NCBI GenBank assembly: GCA_902569105.1
Contig: CACFTE010000002.1
Coordinates: forward strand, 43,501-107,500
Length of the DNA: 64,000 nt
Direction: 5' to 3'
DNA from: an uncultured Pelagibacteraceae bacterium
GTDB lineage: Bacteria > Pseudomonadota > Alphaproteobacteria > Pelagibacterales > Pelagibacteraceae
Part shown: positions 8,906-17,303 of the stretch, in pieces
How the letters are laid out: each line of letters starts with the position of its first letter
How positions within the stretch are numbered: the stretch's first letter is position 1
Program-made: the position numbers and the translations under genes
The notes under the pieces: generated by a model
The model's database searches: none
Seen by the model: only the letters and a program-made list of their open reading frames with translations
What the model was told of the DNA's origin: nothing

Positions 8906-9115
8906 ATGAGTCTAAAAGGAAAAGTCAAGTGGTACAACTCTAAGAAAGGGTATGGATTTCTTGAGCGTGAAGATAAAGAAAAAGATGTGTTCGTACATGC
9001 GAGCGCAGTTAGAGATGCAGGTTTAAAATTCTTAAACGAAGGTGACGAACTTACTTTCGATGTAGAGGATGCAGAAAAAGGTCCTGCGGCTGTTAACTTA
9101 CAAAAAACGTCGTAA
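8906..9115 (+). CDS. Cold shock domain protein
   Basis: This 69-aa single CSD protein has both RNA-binding motifs, RNP1 (KGYGFLE, about 14-20) and RNP2 (VFVHASAV, about 28-35). It also has the KGKVKWYNSKKG N-terminus. Such proteins bind single-stranded RNA/DNA and melt RNA structure. AAGAAAGAG about 8 nt upstream is the likely ribosome binding site. The 94-bp leader includes a small AAGCTAA/TTAGCTT hairpin at 8861-8877. A strong imperfect hairpin follows the gene. Confidence 0.93.
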   Translation: MSLKGKVKWYNSKKGYGFLEREDKEKDVFVHASAVRDAGLKFLNEGDELTFDVEDAEKGPAAVNLQKTS

Positions 9116-9134
9116 ATCTTAATCATCATTATTA

Positions 9135-9183
9135 TTGTATAGGGATATATTGGTAAAACTTTACCATTATTGTTCCTATACAA
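9135..9183 (+). other. Long two-part stem-loop downstream of the cold-shock gene
   Basis: Outer arms TTGTATAGG (9135-9143) and CCTATACAA (9175-9183) pair perfectly and can extend two pairs inward. An internal loop follows, then inner arms TGGTAAA (9151-9157) and TTTACCA (9160-9166). No T tract follows directly, so it is not a textbook terminator. It could be a 3'-end stabiliser, an RNase III site or part of a small RNA. Confidence 0.6.
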
Positions 9184-9276
9184 TTCAGCCTTGAATTTTT
9201 AATTTAAAGTGTTAATTACTCACCAATGATTAAAAAAATTAATAATTATAATTCTTCTCACAGACATCATTTTCAT

Positions 9277-9293
9277 GCTGGCTGCACGCTAGC
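9277..9293 (+). terminator. GC-rich short hairpin, possible terminator
   Basis: GCTGGC (9277-9282) pairs with GCTAGC (9288-9293) around a TGCAC loop, followed by a loose T-rich stretch (TATTTAATCATTTT). Such a GC-rich stem stands out in AT-rich DNA. It lies between the cold-shock gene and tRNA-His and might end the upstream transcript. The T tract is weak, so the role is uncertain. Confidence 0.35.
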
Positions 9294-9352
9294 TATTTAA
9301 TCATTTTAAAAATTTAAATTTAACAATTATTAGTATAAAACAGTGAAAGGAA

Positions 9353-9427
9353 GCTGCCGTCGTATAATAGTTATTACTCCCGCCTGTGGAGCGGGCTATC
9401 TTGGTGCGATTCCAAGCGGCAGTACCA
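9353..9427 (+). tRNA. tRNA-His (GTG), no encoded G-1
   Basis: The anticodon stem CCCGC/GCGGG holds the loop CTGTGGA, anticodon GTG. The T arm is CTTGG/CCAAG around TGCGATT. Acceptor arms GCTGCCG/CGGCAGT give a G1-U72 wobble, discriminator A73 and encoded CCA. The base before G1 is A, so the usual genomic G-1:C73 pair is absent. This matches the derived tRNA-His identity known in part of the Alphaproteobacteria. The hisS start codon lies 3 bp downstream. Confidence 0.92.
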
Positions 9428-9430
9428 AAA

Positions 9431-10819
9431 ATGAAAAAAGAAAACAATTTAATACCCAGTCTTCCTAAAGGATTTAAAGATAGATGGGGAAAAGAATTAG
9501 CTTTAAAAAAAAAGTTATTAAAAATCATTGAAGCTAATTTTACAAAATATGGATTTTTACCATTGGAAACTTCTCCAATGGAAATCAGTGAAAATATAGG
9601 ATCATTTCTTGCAGATGATGATACCAACCCTATGTCTGATGTATTTACATTCAATGATGAAAAAGAATCCTTAACCCTCAGATATGATATGAGCGCACCT
9701 CTGGCAAGATTCGTGGCTCAAAACTATAGAGATCTAACATTTCCATATAAAAGATATACTTTTGGCGATGTCTTCAGAAGAGAAAAACCAGATAGTGCAA
9801 GATATAGATCTTTCATGCAGTTTGATGCAGACATCATTGGCAATGTAAATGAAGGACAGGCAGATGCTGAAATTTGTAATATTATTTCTGATACTTTTTT
9901 TAACTGTGGACTTAAATCAGATCAATTTACAATAAATGTTTCTAACAGAAAGATTGTTCAAGGACTTATTTCTGAACTTAAAATAACGAACGAGCAAGAA
10001 CTAAAAGTTATTAGAGCAATTGATAAGTTAGAAAGAATTGGAATAGATGGTGTTAAAGATCTTCTTCAAAAAGAGAGAAAAGATGAGAGTGGAGCAATAA
10101 CTAAAGGTGCAAACTTAACTAATGAGCAAACATCCCAAATTATTGAATTCTTAAAGATAAAAGATATTAAATCATTGAAATCAAATATCAAAAACAACAT
10201 ATCTCAAGAGGGAATTAATGAGATAGAAGAGCTATTTAATATTTTATCTAAAGGAAATTTCTCAAATCAGATTAAAACTAATTTCAATATTGTCAGAGGG
10301 CTAGCTTATTATTCTGGTTTTTGTGTTGAGACAAATTTAAATTTTAAAGGAAAAAATACTCAAGGAAAAGAAATCGATATTGGTTCTTGTGCATCAGGTG
10401 GTAGGTACAATTCTCTTATTAAAAGATTTAAAGGCGTTGATTTTAAAGGAACAGGTATGTCAATAGGTGTAGACAGGTTAGTTTTTGCTTTAAATCAATT
10501 AGATCAGTTTAAAGAAGATGACAGTAACAATATTCTAGTTTGTGTTTTAGATCCAAACTATATGGATCAATATTATAAAATAGTAAACGAACTGAGAGAA
10601 AATAATATTAATTCTGAAATATACCTAGACTCTTCCAAAAATCTTAAAAAACAATTAACTTATGCGGATAAAAAAGGTTGCTCTCTTGCAATTATTTGTG
10701 GCCAAGAAGAAATTGAGAAGGGCAGAATAACAATTAAGAAATTAAAATCTAAAAAAGAAAACGATCAAATATCAATCAGTTCAAAAAATTTAATAAATGA
10801 AATCAAGAAACTTATTTAA
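9431..10819 (+). CDS. hisS: Histidine--tRNA ligase (derived alphaproteobacterial type)
   Basis: A class II aaRS of 462 aa from the ATG at 9431. The longer open frame back to 9386 runs through tRNA-His and is rejected as the start. Motif 2 region KRYTFGDVFRREKPDSARYR and the histidine loop RGLAYYSGF are present. The stretch LRYDMSAPLARFVAQNY resembles the divergent HisRS of Caulobacter-type alphaproteobacteria rather than the classical bacterial form. That fits the tRNA-His without G-1 immediately upstream. It overlaps hisZ by 23 nt. Confidence 0.95.
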   Translation: MKKENNLIPSLPKGFKDRWGKELALKKKLLKIIEANFTKYGFLPLETSPMEISENIGSFLADDDTNPMSDVFTFNDEKESLTLRYDMSAPLARFVAQNYRDLTFPYKRYTFGDVFRREKPDSARYRSFMQFDADIIGNVNEGQADAEICNIISDTFFNCGLKSDQFTINVSNRKIVQGLISELKITNEQELKVIRAIDKLERIGIDGVKDLLQKERKDESGAITKGANLTNEQTSQIIEFLKIKDIKSLKSNIKNNISQEGINEIEELFNILSKGNFSNQIKTNFNIVRGLAYYSGFCVETNLNFKGKNTQGKEIDIGSCASGGRYNSLIKRFKGVDFKGTGMSIGVDRLVFALNQLDQFKEDDSNNILVCVLDPNYMDQYYKIVNELRENNINSEIYLDSSKNLKKQLTYADKKGCSLAIICGQEEIEKGRITIKKLKSKKENDQISISSKNLINEIKKLI

Positions 10820-11834
10820 AATTCTTAAGTCCAAAGGGTTTAAGAATATTGAGTTAGACAATATAATAGAGTCAAAATATGTTCTTAAAAGATCAGGAGG
10901 AAGTTATAGACAATTTCTGTTTTCTTTTTATGATCAGAACTTAAAAGAATGGTCATTAGTACCTGATTTATCTGTTAGCAGTGTTGTTAAGTTTATTCAG
11001 AATAAAATTAAGTCAAAAACTAAATGGTTTTATACCGGAGAGGCTTACCGTAAACAAAATAAAAACTATAACTCTCCCATAATTAATCAGACTGGATTTG
11101 AAATTTTCGCTTCTAATGACAAATTTAAAGATGATAAAGAGATAATTCAAACATCTATTGAAATATTTAAAAAATCAAATTTTAAAATAGGTGAATTAAA
11201 TATAAGCAACATTGAAATATTTAATGCATTAGTAAATAGACTAACACTAGCAAGGCGCTGGAAGGACAGGATAAAAAGACATTTTTGTAGAGAAGTATAT
11301 TTTAATCAATTATTAAAAAAACTTTCTAGTAGTTCAGATATAGATCCTGTTGCTGTTGAGAAAGATAAAAAAATTGCTGAAAAATTAAGAAAGCAAAATC
11401 TTAACACTTTATATTCCGGTAGAACACTTAAAGATATTTTAGAACGTTTTGATTTAAAAAATTATAAAGAACCAAGATCTGGAACAGATAAAAAAAATGT
11501 TAAAATTATAAAAGAGTATCTTAAAATTTCCTGTCCAATAGAGAAAGCCACAGTTACATTAAACAAGTTTTTTAAAAAAAATAAGTTAAATTTATTTATT
11601 AGTGATGACTATTTTCCTGTAATTGTTAATAAAAGTTTAAGAATAAAATTTTCAACAAATATAAATCGATCTCTCGAGTATTATTCAGGAATGGTTTTTA
11701 ATATTTCGGTTAATAAAAAGGGTAAAAAAAGTGTGCTAGTATCAGGAGGTCGTTACGATGGATTGCTAAAAAATCTTGGAAGTAAAAAAGATACATCAGC
11801 GGTTGGTGCAGCTATTGATATGAGTTTATTATGA
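10797..11834 (+). CDS. hisZ: ATP phosphoribosyltransferase regulatory subunit
   Basis: A 345-aa HisRS paralogue. It keeps class II features (KWFYTGEAYRKQ motif-2-like region, LEYYSGMVFNI, GGRYDGLL) but lacks the anticodon-binding domain. HisZ pairs with the short HisG to form the hetero-octameric first enzyme of histidine synthesis and mediates histidine feedback. Position is decisive: it overlaps hisS by 23 nt upstream and the short hisG by 4 nt downstream. Confidence 0.92.
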   Translation: MKSRNLFKILKSKGFKNIELDNIIESKYVLKRSGGSYRQFLFSFYDQNLKEWSLVPDLSVSSVVKFIQNKIKSKTKWFYTGEAYRKQNKNYNSPIINQTGFEIFASNDKFKDDKEIIQTSIEIFKKSNFKIGELNISNIEIFNALVNRLTLARRWKDRIKRHFCREVYFNQLLKKLSSSSDIDPVAVEKDKKIAEKLRKQNLNTLYSGRTLKDILERFDLKNYKEPRSGTDKKNVKIIKEYLKISCPIEKATVTLNKFFKKNKLNLFISDDYFPVIVNKSLRIKFSTNINRSLEYYSGMVFNISVNKKGKKSVLVSGGRYDGLLKNLGSKKDTSAVGAAIDMSLL

Positions 11835-12511
11835 AAAATGAAATATTAAACATTGCTACTTTATCCAAAGGCCGTTTAAAGGATCAGGCTGAAAAAGTTT
11901 TTAAAAAAAATGGTTTAAAAATTATTTCAAAATCAGAAAGATCATTAATTGGATCAATCAAGGGGTTTCCTAATGTTCGTGTAATGTATATGAATGCGAC
12001 AGAAATTATTGAAGCTTTAGGAAAAGGCGTTTGTGCGATTGGGATTAGCGGAAAAGATCTATGGAGAGAAAGTGAGCCCAGCATTCAATCTAAAGTATCT
12101 TTAGTAAAAGAGTTTGAATGGGGAAAGTCTGATCTAGTAGTTGCTGTTCCAACTACTTGGATTGATTGTATAAATTCTGCAGATTTAGAGGAAATATCTT
12201 TTGAGTTTTTTAAAAAAAAGAAAAGACTAATGAGAGTTGCAACAAAATTTAAGAACCTCAGTAGAGATTGGTTTAATGAAAAAGGAATTACACAATATGA
12301 ACTTATTTCTTCTCTTGGAGCAACAGAAAACTCACATATAATTGGAAAATCAGATCTGATTGTTGATTTGAGCTCAACAGGTGAAACCTTGCGTCAAAAT
12401 AATTTAAAGATTATTGAAGTTATTTTAAAGTCATCTGCGTGTCTTTTTACTTCTAAAAAGTTAAAAAATAAAAAAGAGGTAAAAAAAATTGTAAAATTAC
12501 TTTCTAAATAA
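11831..12511 (+). CDS. hisG: ATP phosphoribosyltransferase, short form
   Basis: This 226-aa enzyme condenses ATP and PRPP in the first step of histidine synthesis. The N-terminal LSKGRL and the PRPP-binding DLIVDLSSTGETL are clear. It lacks the C-terminal regulatory domain of the long form (about 290 aa), which fits dependence on the adjacent hisZ. It ends 2 bp before the convergent accessory operon. Confidence 0.95.
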   Translation: MKNEILNIATLSKGRLKDQAEKVFKKNGLKIISKSERSLIGSIKGFPNVRVMYMNATEIIEALGKGVCAIGISGKDLWRESEPSIQSKVSLVKEFEWGKSDLVVAVPTTWIDCINSADLEEISFEFFKKKKRLMRVATKFKNLSRDWFNEKGITQYELISSLGATENSHIIGKSDLIVDLSSTGETLRQNNLKIIEVILKSSACLFTSKKLKNKKEVKKIVKLLSK

Positions 12512-12513
12512 AT

Positions 12514-12714
12514 TTACTTTTTAATTCTTCCGTATTTATCTCTTTTAGACCATTTCTTTGCAGTTTTAATATTTACACTACCTTTTTTAGCAGCAGTATA
12601 ACCAAGCATATAAATTTTTGCTTGCTTAGTTGCGTCAGTTTTCGATAAACCTTTTTTTCTATAAGCTGAAATAACCTTTGATAATGTCATTTCTCTTTGT
12701 TTGATTGCTTTCAT
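12514..12714 (-). CDS. Small basic hypothetical protein (66 aa), last gene of sigma/NurA/HerA operon
   Basis: The product is Lys-rich: it opens MKAIKQREMTLSKVISAYRK, has a helical middle (GLSKTDATKQAKIYMLGYTA) and ends KKWSKRDKYGRIKK. I recognise no domain. The composition suggests a nucleic-acid-binding peptide. A GAGG stretch about 11 nt upstream is a plausible ribosome binding site. It lies 16 bp after the previous gene on the same strand, so it is probably the operon's last gene. Confidence 0.65.
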   Translation of the reverse strand: MKAIKQREMTLSKVISAYRKKGLSKTDATKQAKIYMLGYTAAKKGSVNIKTAKKWSKRDKYGRIKK

Positions 12715-12730
12715 AATTAAAAACCTCAGT

Positions 12731-13192
12731 TTAATTACCTATCATATAATAAGGTTTAATAATCGTACACCATTCATTAGCATAGGCCATATCTGGTGTT
12801 ATTCCAATATCGGTATCTCTCCAGGGTCGTCTTTCATATAGATCAAATATTCTTATTTCCGGATAATCAATATTGGTGCCACCTGCAAACCAATACTCTA
12901 AAGTAGTTGCAAAATAAATGTTATGCCCCTGAATCATTTCACACTTTGATGCAAGATCAATAAAATTCCAAACTTTTGATATTTCATTAAATTTATTAGC
13001 CTTAGCGTCATACTCCCAAATTATGTCACCTCTTTCATATTGTTCTATGTAGATAAAATTTTCATTATCTAATTTATATATTCTCTCAATGTTTGCATCT
13101 TTATGAGGAATTTTTTTTATTTTTAATATTTCACTAGAGTGAGAAATTGTGAATTGGAATAATAATAGAAAAAATACAATAATTTTCTTCAT
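12731..13192 (-). CDS. Hypothetical secreted protein (153 aa)
   Basis: The N-terminus MKKIIVFFLLLFQFTISHSS is a clear Sec-type signal peptide with probable cleavage near residue 19-20. The mature part is about 130 aa, rich in aromatic residues (WNFIDLASKCEM, YWFAGGTNIDY, ERRPWRDTD) with two Cys. I recognise no family. An exported protein in an operon of DNA-processing genes is unexpected. It lies 2 bp from the previous gene, suggesting cotranscription. Confidence 0.7.
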   Translation of the reverse strand: MKKIIVFFLLLFQFTISHSSEILKIKKIPHKDANIERIYKLDNENFIYIEQYERGDIIWEYDAKANKFNEISKVWNFIDLASKCEMIQGHNIYFATTLEYWFAGGTNIDYPEIRIFDLYERRPWRDTDIGITPDMAYANEWCTIIKPYYMIGN

Positions 13193-13194
13193 TT

Positions 13195-13488
13195 CTATTT
13201 CTTATAATCGAAAAAATTTATGACATTATTTTGTTTATCTTTAACTTTATTCTTTATAATTTTTTTATTACCTTTACTTAAAGCTGATAAACCCATTGAA
13301 AATGCAGAGTCAGGCTCTGTGGTAGCTAAATGAATGAGACCATGTGCAATAGTATTGACCATTTCAAATTCATCAAATGTCATATTTTTGGAATTCTCAT
13401 TATTAATTGAACATGAAAAACCAGTTTCAGTAGGACTTAAATAAATTTTAATTGTTTTATTATTGTCTATTTCTGATCTAGTTTTCAT
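13195..13488 (-). CDS. Hypothetical protein (97 aa)
   Basis: No recognisable domain. The sequence has a mixed strand/helix pattern: IKIYLSPTETGFSCSINN, then a helix DEFEMVNTIAHGLIHLATTE, then a basic tail ending INFFDYKK. It overlaps the 101-aa gene upstream by 11 nt and abuts the secreted-protein gene. Tight packing argues that it is a real member of the operon. Confidence 0.65.
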   Translation of the reverse strand: MKTRSEIDNNKTIKIYLSPTETGFSCSINNENSKNMTFDEFEMVNTIAHGLIHLATTEPDSAFSMGLSALSKGNKKIIKNKVKDKQNNVINFFDYKK

Positions 13489-13783
13489 CTTTTTTAGTAC
13501 CTGTTGTAACCTTTATTGCGTTGTCTATAATTTCTTTTTCAAGTCTACTTAACTCAACAACATTTGACATCACTTCGCTGAGAGTTTCTTTTGAATTTTT
13601 TACCAAACTACCGGTATGCATTGTAAATCGAGTATAAGGTTTTTCGTTTGTAAGAATTGTTAATACATTCTGCTCTTTGTCATTTTTTCTAACTTTTATA
13701 TAAATACACCACTCACAAGCATCATCTGGATTTTGCTTTTCAAATTCTATTTCAAGAGCATCAGCTGTAATTAGTTTTCCCAT
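13478..13783 (-). CDS. Hypothetical protein (101 aa)
   Basis: An acidic protein starting MGKLITADALEIEFEKQN. It shows a likely beta-rich middle (CEWCIYIKVRKND, QNVLTILTNEKPYTRF) and a C-terminal helix (ETLSEVMSNVVELSRLEKEI). I recognise no family. Its ATG shares a base with the stop of the Cys-rich gene upstream (TAATG-type coupling), and it overlaps the 97-aa gene by 11 nt. Confidence 0.65.
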   Translation of the reverse strand: MGKLITADALEIEFEKQNPDDACEWCIYIKVRKNDKEQNVLTILTNEKPYTRFTMHTGSLVKNSKETLSEVMSNVVELSRLEKEIIDNAIKVTTGTKKDEN

Positions 13784-13968
13784 TAGTGCAAAGTCCTTTC
13801 AGTATTTTGTCGATTATGAATAATTTTATTCTCAACCTTACAAAATGTGCATTTCTCTTTTATTTCCTTACCAAGATGATAGGGGCCTACCTGGGCAATA
13901 TTTTTAATAACTTTCACCTCTCCAGTTCCTTGACAAGCAAAACATAAATTTTGATTATTTTTTGACAT
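13783..13968 (-). CDS. Small zinc-ribbon-like protein (61 aa)
   Basis: Two CxxC pairs (CFACQGTGEVK, DnaJ-zinc-finger-like, and CTFC) about 30 residues apart suggest one four-Cys zinc site. I start it at the ATG at 13968 rather than the GTG one codon upstream, because AAAGG lies just ahead. It overlaps the membrane-protein gene by 14 nt. It may be an adaptor or nucleic-acid-binding protein for the HerA/NurA machinery. That role is inferred from position only. Confidence 0.65.
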   Translation of the reverse strand: MSKNNQNLCFACQGTGEVKVIKNIAQVGPYHLGKEIKEKCTFCKVENKIIHNRQNTERTLH

Positions 13969-14272
13969 CACCTTTGCCTTTTTCTTTGAAAGATTTAATT
14001 CTTAAATATTTATTAATTATAAAGTGTGCATCTATTAATGCGTGAACAACTAATATAAAAATTCCAATTTTTATTAGAAATAAATTTTCTAAAATAATTC
14101 CACCTGCTAAAAATAGACAGCCAGAATTTCCTATTACAAAAAATATGTTTCTTGATGAGAATGGAATTTTTCCATCTTTACCAAAAAAGTAAAATAATAA
14201 AGCAGCTTGAAATATAATCGTAATTTTAGCTGCAATTAACATTGCTTTTAATAAAACAGGATCTGATATCAA
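13955..14272 (-). CDS. Small membrane protein (105 aa), HerA neighbour
   Basis: The protein has three or four predicted membrane segments (about 8-29, 42-60, 62-82 with a short gap) and a basic C-terminal tail (YLRIKSFKEKGKGDVKK). I recognise no domain. It overlaps herA by 4 nt, so the two are probably translationally coupled. It could anchor a complex at the membrane or act as a toxin-like effector. Neither is shown by the sequence. Confidence 0.68.
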   Translation of the reverse strand: MISDPVLLKAMLIAAKITIIFQAALLFYFFGKDGKIPFSSRNIFFVIGNSGCLFLAGGIILENLFLIKIGIFILVVHALIDAHFIINKYLRIKSFKEKGKGDVKK

Positions 14273-16017
14273 TTAGGTCTCCTTTGATCAGATTTAAATA
14301 TTTTATCAAATTTACCAGATAGTAATTTTTTACTTTTTGAAATGTAGGTTTCTTTCCAGTTCTTGACATCATTGATGAAATCTTCATCTCCAATATCATC
14401 GTTGGTTAAATCATCATCAAATTTGATTTGTACAGTAAGTGGTATATTTGTAATTTGACCACTAACTATACCTTGGCCATTTGCGAAATTAGGCAACTGT
14501 TTTGCCTCTTCATTATCCCAATTCTCCATTGTCTTTTTAACAAAATTTTGGTCTCTCTCATTTTTTAATCTTAAAATGATATATGAGTTCATTTGAGAAC
14601 ATACCGTTTCATCTAGTCTGTAAGGTCTTTGACTTACTAGCATAAGACCAACACCAAATTTTCTTCCCTCTGTTGCAATTTTTTTAATTGTTGAAACAGA
14701 AGGATAGCCATCTTGACCTTCAGATTTAGAAGGTATGAAGTTTTGAGCTTCCTCAAGAACAGTAAAAAATGGGGGAATTACATTTGAACTTACTGATCTA
14801 TGATTAAATAAGCTCTCAAGAAGAATTGAAACAATTGTGCTTGAAGGTAGGCTTTCATATCCTTTAAGATAAAGAATAGAAACTTGTGATTTAGCAATAA
14901 TTTTCTCTGGTTGAGAATAAGGATCAGGCAACTCTTCAAATTTAAGATGAGGAAACTTGTCCATATTTGATTTATTACTCTGCTCCATCTCAGTTAATTT
15001 TTTTTCTACTTTTCTAAGACTTCTTGAAACAACCCCCATTGTTGAGGCACCTGTGTGACTTGCGCCTCTCAATCCATTAGATGATTTATTTCTTTTATTT
15101 TCTGCAGCTGAATTAGATCTTTGAATTAGTATTTTTATATAGTCGATAAGACTAGTGCCAGTTTCGTACTCAATATTCATTAATAACCAGTTTAAAAATT
15201 CGTATTGAGGCTCTGTTAACTTATTACCTAATCTTTCTATAAGTGTAAAAATTACTTCTTTATTATTTTTAGGTGCAGAAATTTTCGGATAAAATAATTT
15301 TATCTCATGTTCAGGGAACAGTTTTTTAGCTTTTTGAACAATTCCTAAATTATCACCATGCGGATCAAAAATTAAAATTGGATATTGTTTTTCCATTAGT
15401 TCTCTTACAGCTCTTCTTACCCATACTGATTTACCAGCTCCAGTCATCCCAATTACAAGAACATGACGAGAAACCATATTGTCGGCTGAAACATAAACAT
15501 CTACGTCTTTTCTAGCTACTAAGTTACCAATAAATATTGGATTTTTGCCTTTCATATCTGCATTAAGAAGTTTGCTTAAGTCTTGAGATGAGGGATATTT
15601 AACAGCTCCACCCGGAGATACTGGATAATTTAATGGTATTAATTCCATTTTTTTTCCAGCAAGATTTTCAGTATAACCTAAATTTTTTACGGTGCAGATA
15701 GAGTCGTTTTTGGTTAAAGGTAAAATTGTATCTTGAATACTTATATTTTCTTCAGTCAGTTCTTTAGTAGCTTCATTTGGAAGAAAATCATTTGTAGAAA
15801 CAATCTCCATTATTCTTCCCCATACAATTACATCAATGACTTTACCTTCGCCGGTAGGAAGTTTTGATTCTGCAGCTACGATATCACCTTTTTTAGCTTT
15901 AAATTTTTTAAGATAAAACATGTACTCATTAATACTTGTTTGTCCAAGAATTGTTCCAATATCAATCCAAGGTGAACTTAGTTTAGTCATTTTACCAATT
16001 ATATTTTCTTTACTCAT
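14269..16017 (-). CDS. herA: HerA-like DNA translocase ATPase
   Basis: This 582-aa protein has a HAS-barrel-like N-terminus (about 10-125) and a FtsK/HerA-type ATPase core. Walker A is GMTGAGKS (190-197), followed by IFDPHGD (216-222). The Walker B LEEAQNF (421-427) and the sensor/arginine-finger region EGRKFG...SQRP (450-465) are also clear. HerA forms hexamers that pump DNA and work with NurA in end resection. Bacterial homologues also occur in anti-phage systems. It overlaps the NurA-like gene and the small membrane protein by 4 nt each. Confidence 0.9.
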   Translation of the reverse strand: MSKENIIGKMTKLSSPWIDIGTILGQTSINEYMFYLKKFKAKKGDIVAAESKLPTGEGKVIDVIVWGRIMEIVSTNDFLPNEATKELTEENISIQDTILPLTKNDSICTVKNLGYTENLAGKKMELIPLNYPVSPGGAVKYPSSQDLSKLLNADMKGKNPIFIGNLVARKDVDVYVSADNMVSRHVLVIGMTGAGKSVWVRRAVRELMEKQYPILIFDPHGDNLGIVQKAKKLFPEHEIKLFYPKISAPKNNKEVIFTLIERLGNKLTEPQYEFLNWLLMNIEYETGTSLIDYIKILIQRSNSAAENKRNKSSNGLRGASHTGASTMGVVSRSLRKVEKKLTEMEQSNKSNMDKFPHLKFEELPDPYSQPEKIIAKSQVSILYLKGYESLPSSTIVSILLESLFNHRSVSSNVIPPFFTVLEEAQNFIPSKSEGQDGYPSVSTIKKIATEGRKFGVGLMLVSQRPYRLDETVCSQMNSYIILRLKNERDQNFVKKTMENWDNEEAKQLPNFANGQGIVSGQITNIPLTVQIKFDDDLTNDDIGDEDFINDVKNWKETYISKSKKLLSGKFDKIFKSDQRRPN

Positions 16018-17303
16018 TTAGATACCTTTCCGGCCTTTGGCCTTTTTTGCCAACTTCTTCCACCATGTGAAATTGACTTTAGTGCTGAGGTAATTGTATT
16101 TTTATCGTTACCATCGAGCGCAATTTTTAAATAATATTTTAAGTAATAACCTTTGGCTGTTCTTCCCAGCCAAGATGGAATTCTTGCAGCTTTATCAACA
16201 ATATCTAAACCAACTGGAAAACCGTAGCTTGGCAATAGTTTGCTGCACGCTAAAATATATTCGTAATCTTCGATTAATTTTTTTGGATAATTTAATGACT
16301 CAATTCTTATTGGTGATTGATTTTTATTAGTTTTAACATAGCCAACAAATACTTTAGGAAAACTATCCATAGCATTTTGCCAATCACCCCACGCCTTCGA
16401 AGGAATTTGTTTTTCAACTTCAATTGGCTTTAATGCTTGGCTATTTTTAAGAATTAACTCAAACAGATTTCCATCATTAATTTTATATCTTTTAATAAGA
16501 CTAACAGTCTTGTCATAGTCATGTTCAGCAAGAACACCTTTTTTAACAGCTCTTATTAAAATATTTCTCAAGTAAATTGTCGACCCGGTTCTTTCTACAA
16601 TTCCATAAATTGGAAACTTAGCTTTTTGGATATATTTGTTTGAATTTAAATAGATATTAATGAAGTGTCGATCTAGATCATTTTCATCATTTAATTTAAA
16701 AAAAGGTACTAGGGTTTTAACAACATTTTTTTTAAATAAAGGAAATTCTGGACCTGAAAAGGGCATAATTGGAGTTTGAAGGGGCCCATGTAAAAAACAG
16801 TATTTAAAATTTTGCTTATTAAATACATGTTTAACAACTGCAGCCATTTCAAATGTAATTCTTGCAGCATCTTTTTTCTTGGTTAACAACTGATTGTCTT
16901 CATATGGATCCTCACTTAGGTCGTAAATATTATTATTTGGATCATATAAATCCCCAAAATATCCAACAGTGTCTTCAAACTTTTCTCTATTTTTCCCAAA
17001 TTCATTTGGTTTTATGATGAAACTTTTAGCTCTGATTGCAAAAGGAGCACTGCTTGATAAGAAATTACTGTAAACTCCTCCGTCCACAAAACAACTCTTA
17101 AAATCTTTTGCTTTTTTCCAATAATCTTTTCCTTTGTATTCAAGATCGATAATTAATTTTTCATCCTCACATATTTTTTTAAATATTTGAACTATGCTTC
17201 CCATTACTTCCATAAAATTCTTTTGAACTTTAGGCGAAGGACTTGTCACAGCATTTTGAATAAATTCTTTAAATAAAGAAGAATTTGTATTTATAGAACT
17301 CAT
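16014..17303 (-). CDS. nurA: NurA-domain nuclease, HerA partner
   Basis: A 429-aa protein with the NurA layout. It has a first acidic motif FVDGG (Asp74), then RITFEMA (Glu152), then FLHGPL (170-175) where the family usually has a DGxL motif. GIVERTGSTIYLRN and a C-terminal block PIRIESL...YGFPVGLDIVDKAAR follow. NurA is a DNA nuclease that acts inside the HerA ring. The Asp-to-His change in the second motif may affect metal binding. The gene overlaps herA by 4 nt, supporting the pairing. Confidence 0.78.
   Translation of the reverse strand: MSSINTNSSLFKEFIQNAVTSPSPKVQKNFMEVMGSIVQIFKKICEDEKLIIDLEYKGKDYWKKAKDFKSCFVDGGVYSNFLSSSAPFAIRAKSFIIKPNEFGKNREKFEDTVGYFGDLYDPNNNIYDLSEDPYEDNQLLTKKKDAARITFEMAAVVKHVFNKQNFKYCFLHGPLQTPIMPFSGPEFPLFKKNVVKTLVPFFKLNDENDLDRHFINIYLNSNKYIQKAKFPIYGIVERTGSTIYLRNILIRAVKKGVLAEHDYDKTVSLIKRYKINDGNLFELILKNSQALKPIEVEKQIPSKAWGDWQNAMDSFPKVFVGYVKTNKNQSPIRIESLNYPKKLIEDYEYILACSKLLPSYGFPVGLDIVDKAARIPSWLGRTAKGYYLKYYLKIALDGNDKNTITSALKSISHGGRSWQKRPKAGKVSK

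Noticed and set aside
8848-9183. 111-aa minus-strand frame opposite the cold-shock gene
   Set aside because: It is antisense to a clear CSD gene, with composition typical of a shadow frame.
9386-9430. Upstream extension of hisS
   Set aside because: It runs through tRNA-His. The ATG at 9431 gives a normal N-terminus.
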